Below, one piece after another: positions 59,781-64,000 of a stretch of 64,000 nucleotides of DNA (position 1 is its first letter; each line of letters opens with the position of its first letter). The notes under the pieces are model-generated. The model was not told the origin of the DNA. It made no database searches and saw only the letters and a program-made list of their open reading frames with translations. Source of the stretch: Clostridium pasteurianum (GTDB lineage Bacteria; Bacillota; Clostridia; Clostridiales; Clostridiaceae). The DNA lies in assembly GCF_001705235.1 (NCBI RefSeq), contig NZ_MCGV01000001.1:62001-126000 (forward strand). The letters run 5' to 3'. The translations under genes and the position numbers were made by a program.

Positions 59781-60986
59781 CTATTTTAGTTTACTTACTA
59801 TATCTCTTGTATCTCTTGCAATCATTAATTCCTCGTTTGTAGGAATAACAAGCACCTTAACCTTTGAATCATCTGCACTTATATCTGCTGGATCACCTAT
59901 AGTTGCATCATTTTTCGCATCGTTAATTTTTATGCCAAGGTAATCCATGTTTTTGCATATCTCTCTTCTATTTTCAAATGAATTTTCACCTATTCCACCA
60001 GTAAATACAAGACAATCTAAGCCATTCATAACAGCAGTGTATGAGCCTATAAATTGTTTAATTTTATAGTTAAATACATTATAAGCAAGTATTGCCATAG
60101 GGTCTTTATCTACATAATTGCCCTTTTTAATATCACGCATATCGCTGCTTATTCCGCTTAAGCCTTCAACTCCAGATTTTTTATTTAGTATAGTACTAAT
60201 TTCTGAAGCACTCACTTTTAAATTTTCCATTAAAAATGTTACTACTGCAGGATCCATATCACCACTTCTAGTTCCCATAGCAAGACCGCCAAGAGGAGTG
60301 AATCCCATACTAGTATCAACAGATTTTCCATTTTTTACAGCTGTTACACTAGCACCATTTCCCATGTGACATACTACCATCTTTAAATCTTCTACGTTTT
60401 TGCCTATAAATTGTGCTGCTGCTCTTGATACATATTTATGAGATGTTCCGTGAAAACCATATTTTCTCACCTTATATTTTTTATAATACTCATATGGAAT
60501 TGCATACATATATGCATAGTCAGGTATAGTTTGATGAAAAGCTGTATCAAATACTGCAACCATAGGAGTATTTGGCATTAATTCCTTACAAGCATTAATT
60601 CCTATTATGTGAGCTGGATTATGAAGTGGTGCAAGACTTACACAGTCTTCTATAGACTTCATAACTTCATCATCTATTAAAACAGATTTAGCGTATTTTT
60701 CTCCACCATGCACAATCCTATGTCCAACTGCTGATATCTCATTAATATCTTTTATAACACCATATTCATCATTTAAAAGAGCCTCTAATACAAGCTTTAT
60801 AGCCTTTTTATGATCTTTCATTGGTGTTTCTGTAACATATTTTTTTCCATTCACTTTATGAGTTATTACGGAACCTTTTATTCCTATTCTTTCAACTAAT
60901 CCTTTAGCAAGTACGGATTCGTCATTCATATCAATAAATTGATACTTAACTGATGAACTTCCGCAATTAATAACTAAGTTTTTCAT
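59781..60986 (-). CDS. ackA: Acetate kinase
   Basis: 401 residues: [95 protein letters not shown]. Forms acetate and ATP from acetyl phosphate. Directly after pta (11 bases). Confidence 0.97.
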   Translation of the reverse strand: MKNLVINCGSSSVKYQFIDMNDESVLAKGLVERIGIKGSVITHKVNGKKYVTETPMKDHKKAIKLVLEALLNDEYGVIKDINEISAVGHRIVHGGEKYAKSVLIDDEVMKSIEDCVSLAPLHNPAHIIGINACKELMPNTPMVAVFDTAFHQTIPDYAYMYAIPYEYYKKYKVRKYGFHGTSHKYVSRAAAQFIGKNVEDLKMVVCHMGNGASVTAVKNGKSVDTSMGFTPLGGLAMGTRSGDMDPAVVTFLMENLKVSASEISTILNKKSGVEGLSGISSDMRDIKKGNYVDKDPMAILAYNVFNYKIKQFIGSYTAVMNGLDCLVFTGGIGENSFENRREICKNMDYLGIKINDAKNDATIGDPADISADDSKVKVLVIPTNEELMIARDTRDIVSKLK

Positions 60987-60997
60987 AAACTTCCTCC

Positions 60998-61999
60998 TTA
61001 TATACCTTTTTGAGCCTGAAGAGCAGTTACAGCAACAACATTTACTATATCATCTGCACTACAACCTCTTGATAAATCATTAATTGGTTTTGCAAATCCT
61101 TGACATATAGGTCCTATAGCTTTTGCTTTTGCAAATCTTTGAACTAATTTATAGCCAATATTTCCAGTTTGAAGGTCAGGGAATACAAGAACATTAGCAG
61201 TTCCTGCAACTTCACTATTAGGTGCTTTTAAAGCGGCAACTTCACTATCTATTGCTGCATCAAGTTGAAGTTCTCCATCAATAGCAAGATCAGGTCTAAA
61301 TTTCTTTGTAATTTCTACTGCATTTTTAACCTTGTCTACCATTTCTCCTTTAGCACTTCCCATAGTTGAGAATGATAACATTGCAACTTTAGGATCTAAG
61401 TTACATAGTTTTTTAGCTGTTTCTGCTGTAGTTATTGCAATATCTGCAAGTTCATCAGCAGCAGGATTAGGATTTACTGCACAATCAGCAAATAAAAGAA
61501 GTCCACTTTCACCATAATCACAATCAGGTACCATCATTACAAAGAATCCAGATACTAATTTTACTCCTGGAGCAGTTTTTATAACTTGAAGACCAGGTCT
61601 TAATAAATCACCTGTAGTATGAATAGCTCCAGAAACCATCCCATCTACATAATCATTTTTTAATGCCATAGTAGCAAAATAAAGAGGATCTCTTACCATT
61701 TTTCTTGCTTTTTCTATAGTCATTCCCTTATGCTTTCTGAGATTATAAAAATTTTCAGCATATATTTCTGTTTTATTTGATGTTTCAGGGTCCATGATTT
61801 CAGCCTTTGAAATGTCAACATTTAATTCTTTAGCATTAGCCTTTATTCTACTTTCATTACCAACAATAACAAGGTCAGCTAAACCCTCTTTTATTATTTT
61901 ATCAGCTGCAGTTAAATTTCTTTTCTCTTCACCTTCAGCTAAAATAATTCTTTTTTTGTTACTTTTAGCACATTCCCATATGCTTTCCATTAAATTCAT
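60998..61999 (-). CDS. pta: Phosphate acetyltransferase
   Basis: 333 residues: [80 protein letters not shown]. Converts acetyl-CoA to acetyl phosphate. First gene of pta-ackA, facing tmcAL across a 250-base region. Confidence 0.97.
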   Translation of the reverse strand: MNLMESIWECAKSNKKRIILAEGEEKRNLTAADKIIKEGLADLVIVGNESRIKANAKELNVDISKAEIMDPETSNKTEIYAENFYNLRKHKGMTIEKARKMVRDPLYFATMALKNDYVDGMVSGAIHTTGDLLRPGLQVIKTAPGVKLVSGFFVMMVPDCDYGESGLLLFADCAVNPNPAADELADIAITTAETAKKLCNLDPKVAMLSFSTMGSAKGEMVDKVKNAVEITKKFRPDLAIDGELQLDAAIDSEVAALKAPNSEVAGTANVLVFPDLQTGNIGYKLVQRFAKAKAIGPICQGFAKPINDLSRGCSADDIVNVVAVTALQAQKGI

Positions 62000-62258
62000 T
62001 TATTTTTTTCTCCCTTCGTAAATACCAATATTATGAAATTCAAAATTTAAATCGAATACATTTTTACTATACATAATTTATATCACAACTTTCAATATTT
62101 GTGCAACACCTTTTTAGCTTATATTAATTTTTAAAGAAGGATAATTTTAGAATTATGTACTTTAAAATTCTATATACTCTTTATTCTTTAGATTTACATT
62201 TAGATTTACATTTATTTAAATTTGCAAATAATGTATAATAATTTCTGAGGTGATGAAT

Positions 62259-63467
62259 TTGAATATATCAGGAATAATTACTGAGTACAATCCAATGCAT
62301 ATGGGTCACATATATCATTTAGCTGAAACAAAAAAAATCTGCAAAAGCGATGCGGTTATATGTGTAATGAGTGGTAATTTTGTGCAAAGGGGAGAGCCAG
62401 CATTAATTGATAAATGGTCACGAGCTAGCGCAGCTCTTTCATCAGGTGTAGATATTGTAATAGAACTTCCTGTAGTGTATTCCTTATCTTCAGCAGAATT
62501 TTTTGCCTATGGTGCTGTAAGTCTTTTAAATTCCATAGGAAATGTTTCAAGTCTATGTTTTGGAAGTGAAACAGGAGACATTAAAGATATATATTCGATT
62601 GCTAAAATATTAACATACGAGCCAGATGAGTATAAAACTCTTTTAAAAAGTAATTTAAAGAGTGGTTTATCTTTCCCATCTTCTAGAACAAGAGCCTTAA
62701 ACTCTTATTTACAGAACTCAAATACTAATCTAAAAAGTAAATTATGCTCCGATATAATCTCTTCTCCAAACAATATACTTGCAGTTGAATATTGCAAAAG
62801 TTTAATTAAACTTAACAGCAGTATAGCTCCACAAACAATAAAACGGCAAGGAAATGATTATAATGATTTAAGGCTCAAGGGAACTTTGAGCGCCTCTGCC
62901 ATAAGAAAAGCTCTAAAAAGCAAAAATAATATTTCTATGTTTGAAACTAATGTACCCCGCGCGATTTTTAAAATACTAAATGAAAATATTGATAATCTCA
63001 CTTACATGGACAGCATTTTTAATTTTATAAAATATAAAATTCTACTGGATAAAAATTCATTAAAAAAATTACCTGATGTTTCTGAAGGTATTGAAAATAA
63101 AATATATAATTCTATTATAGAAAGTTATGATATGGATTCTCTAATAAATTCTATAAAAAATAAAAGATACACTTATTCCCGCATTTCCAGGATATTAACC
63201 CAGTATTTTATTGGATTTGACTGTTATAATACAGCTGAACTTAGAAAACTACCATGTCCCTATGCTCGAATTTTAGGATTCACTGAAAATGGCAAAAAAG
63301 TTCTTAAACTTTTAAAAGCTTCAAGTTCCATTCCTTTAATAACTAAGGTGAAAAACTATGATTTTGATGCTCTATCTTTAGATCTAAAAGCCACAAAAGC
63401 ATACAGTTTAATTAACAAAAAAGTCCACCCACTAGATGATTATTATAAAAAAATCATTATAGCTTAA
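62259..63467 (+). CDS. tmcAL: tRNA(Met) cytidine acetate ligase (YlbM)
   Basis: About 402 residues. Start likely TTG 62259 (read MNISGIITEYNPMHMGH), eight bases after GAGG. ATG 62253 is an alternative. EYNPMHMGHIYHLAETKKIC is the nucleotidyltransferase HxGH site, with CVMSGNFVQRGEPALIDKWS and LRLKGTLSASAIRKALKSKN. Acetylates the wobble cytidine of elongator tRNA-Met. Confidence 0.93.
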   Translation: MNISGIITEYNPMHMGHIYHLAETKKICKSDAVICVMSGNFVQRGEPALIDKWSRASAALSSGVDIVIELPVVYSLSSAEFFAYGAVSLLNSIGNVSSLCFGSETGDIKDIYSIAKILTYEPDEYKTLLKSNLKSGLSFPSSRTRALNSYLQNSNTNLKSKLCSDIISSPNNILAVEYCKSLIKLNSSIAPQTIKRQGNDYNDLRLKGTLSASAIRKALKSKNNISMFETNVPRAIFKILNENIDNLTYMDSIFNFIKYKILLDKNSLKKLPDVSEGIENKIYNSIIESYDMDSLINSIKNKRYTYSRISRILTQYFIGFDCYNTAELRKLPCPYARILGFTENGKKVLKLLKASSSIPLITKVKNYDFDALSLDLKATKAYSLINKKVHPLDDYYKKIIIA

Positions 63468-63529
63468 GTAATATATTACTACTTAACAAATATATTAATT
63501 ATATAATCATTAAATAAGGAGTTTTTTAT

Positions 63530-64000
63530 TTGTTAATTCTTTTTTTACTTATTATATGTTCAATTATAATACTATTATTTTTATTCATAAAAAATCTTCA
63601 TTTAAATAATGTTTCTAATTACATAATAACGTTCTCTCTTTCCTTGGTCATATTGTTTATAATTTTAAAGCCAGAGGTTTGCATAACATCTGCAATCTCT
63701 GGTGCAAAACTATTTTTTTACAGCGTTTTTCCATATGTATTTCCATTTTTAATTATTACTAATTTAATAATATCCTATGATGGTATTGAAATTTATTCTA
63801 AACTTTTGGGGCCTATACTCTGCAAACCACAAAAACTTCCTAAAGAATCTGCTATAGTTTTAATAATAAGTGCTTTATGTGGTTATCCTCTTGGAGCGAA
63901 ATATTCCGCAGATTTATACGAAAATAAGGTAATTGACTTTTCTACTTTTGAACGACTTATAAATATAGCTTCAAATGCAGGTCCCCTATTCATTGTGGGT
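63530..64000 (+). CDS. ylbJ: Sporulation membrane protein YlbJ, N-terminal part
   Basis: TTG start at 63530 after AAGGAG. The 157 visible codons encode a multi-span membrane protein (LLILFLLIICSIIILLFLFI, then SVFPYVFPFLIITNLIISYD, SALCGYPLGAKYSADLYENK) matching YlbJ, needed for spore cortex. The gene continues past the right edge. Confidence 0.88.
   Translation, partial: MLILFLLIICSIIILLFLFIKNLHLNNVSNYIITFSLSLVILFIILKPEVCITSAISGAKLFFYSVFPYVFPFLIITNLIISYDGIEIYSKLLGPILCKPQKLPKESAIVLIISALCGYPLGAKYSADLYENKVIDFSTFERLINIASNAGPLFIVG

Noticed and set aside
1-64000. tRNA or rRNA genes
   Set aside because: No cloverleaf or rRNA-like GC-rich segment was seen. The insertion target is comM and not a tRNA gene.

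Overview
The window is low-GC Clostridium DNA. The right-hand 21 kb is a conserved Firmicutes housekeeping block: comM 3' end, yraN, rnhB, rbgA, lepB, rplS, trmD, rimM, khpA, rpsP, ffh, ylxM, ftsY, smc, spoVS, a radical SAM gene, rnc, acpP, plsX, rpmF, the yceD family, ackA, pta, tmcAL and ylbJ. SpoVS and YlbJ indicate a spore former, and ackA-pta fits acetate fermentation. ChW repeats in an element protein are typical of Clostridium acetobutylicum-type species. The species itself is an inference from gene order and protein style.

Positions 1 to about 42,335 belong to one large mobile element, nearly all transcribed on the minus strand, inserted in the competence-associated ATPase gene comM. 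Only the 3' part of comM is present (about 42,326-42,802). Its 5' part and the element's left end lie beyond position 1. A large serine recombinase (40,746-42,428) abuts the junction, and its last codons are read out of frame from comM DNA.

Element layout, read from the recombinase leftwards: (a) divergent Xre regulators with three operator palindromes, a broken excisionase-like gene and small early genes (38.2-40.7 kb); (b) a replication-initiator-like gene carrying DNA iterons next to a T/A-rich tract, a probable internal origin (36.5-37.9 kb); (c) a helix-turn-helix regulator and an element-encoded sigma-70 factor (34.1-35.4 kb); (d) a Gram-positive type IV secretion module with pilin-like protein, PrgI, VirB4, VirB6-like and wall-hydrolase proteins (25.5-34.0 kb); (e) a complete Tad (type IVc) pilus operon: TadZ, TadA, TadB, TadC, pilin, TadE-like proteins, CpaB, ChW-repeat and Ig-like surface proteins, and prepilin peptidase (14.6-25.2 kb); (f) SpoVG, an actin-type ParM/ParR partition pair with six iterons (12.5-14.6 kb); (g) a RusA-like nuclease, a palindrome-rich non-coding block and a Replic_Relax-like protein (10.6-12.5 kb), possibly an oriT region; (h) accessory genes including a toxin-immunity-like cluster and a Ser/Thr kinase (1-10.5 kb).

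The most striking regulatory feature is a two-copy element of about 170 bp, at 25,308-25,475 in front of the Tad operon and at 35,378-35,545 in front of the sigma-factor operon. Both copies hold GTGGGTGGG, exactly 21 bp, then TATAAT, with identical spacing to an upstream G-rich box, followed by a conserved leader. I read this as a shared promoter and leader that co-ordinates conjugation and pilus genes, perhaps through the element's own sigma factor. An integrating element with its own origin, actin partition, type IV secretion and Tad pilus is the unusual system here. No relaxase or VirD4 coupling protein is visible in the window.
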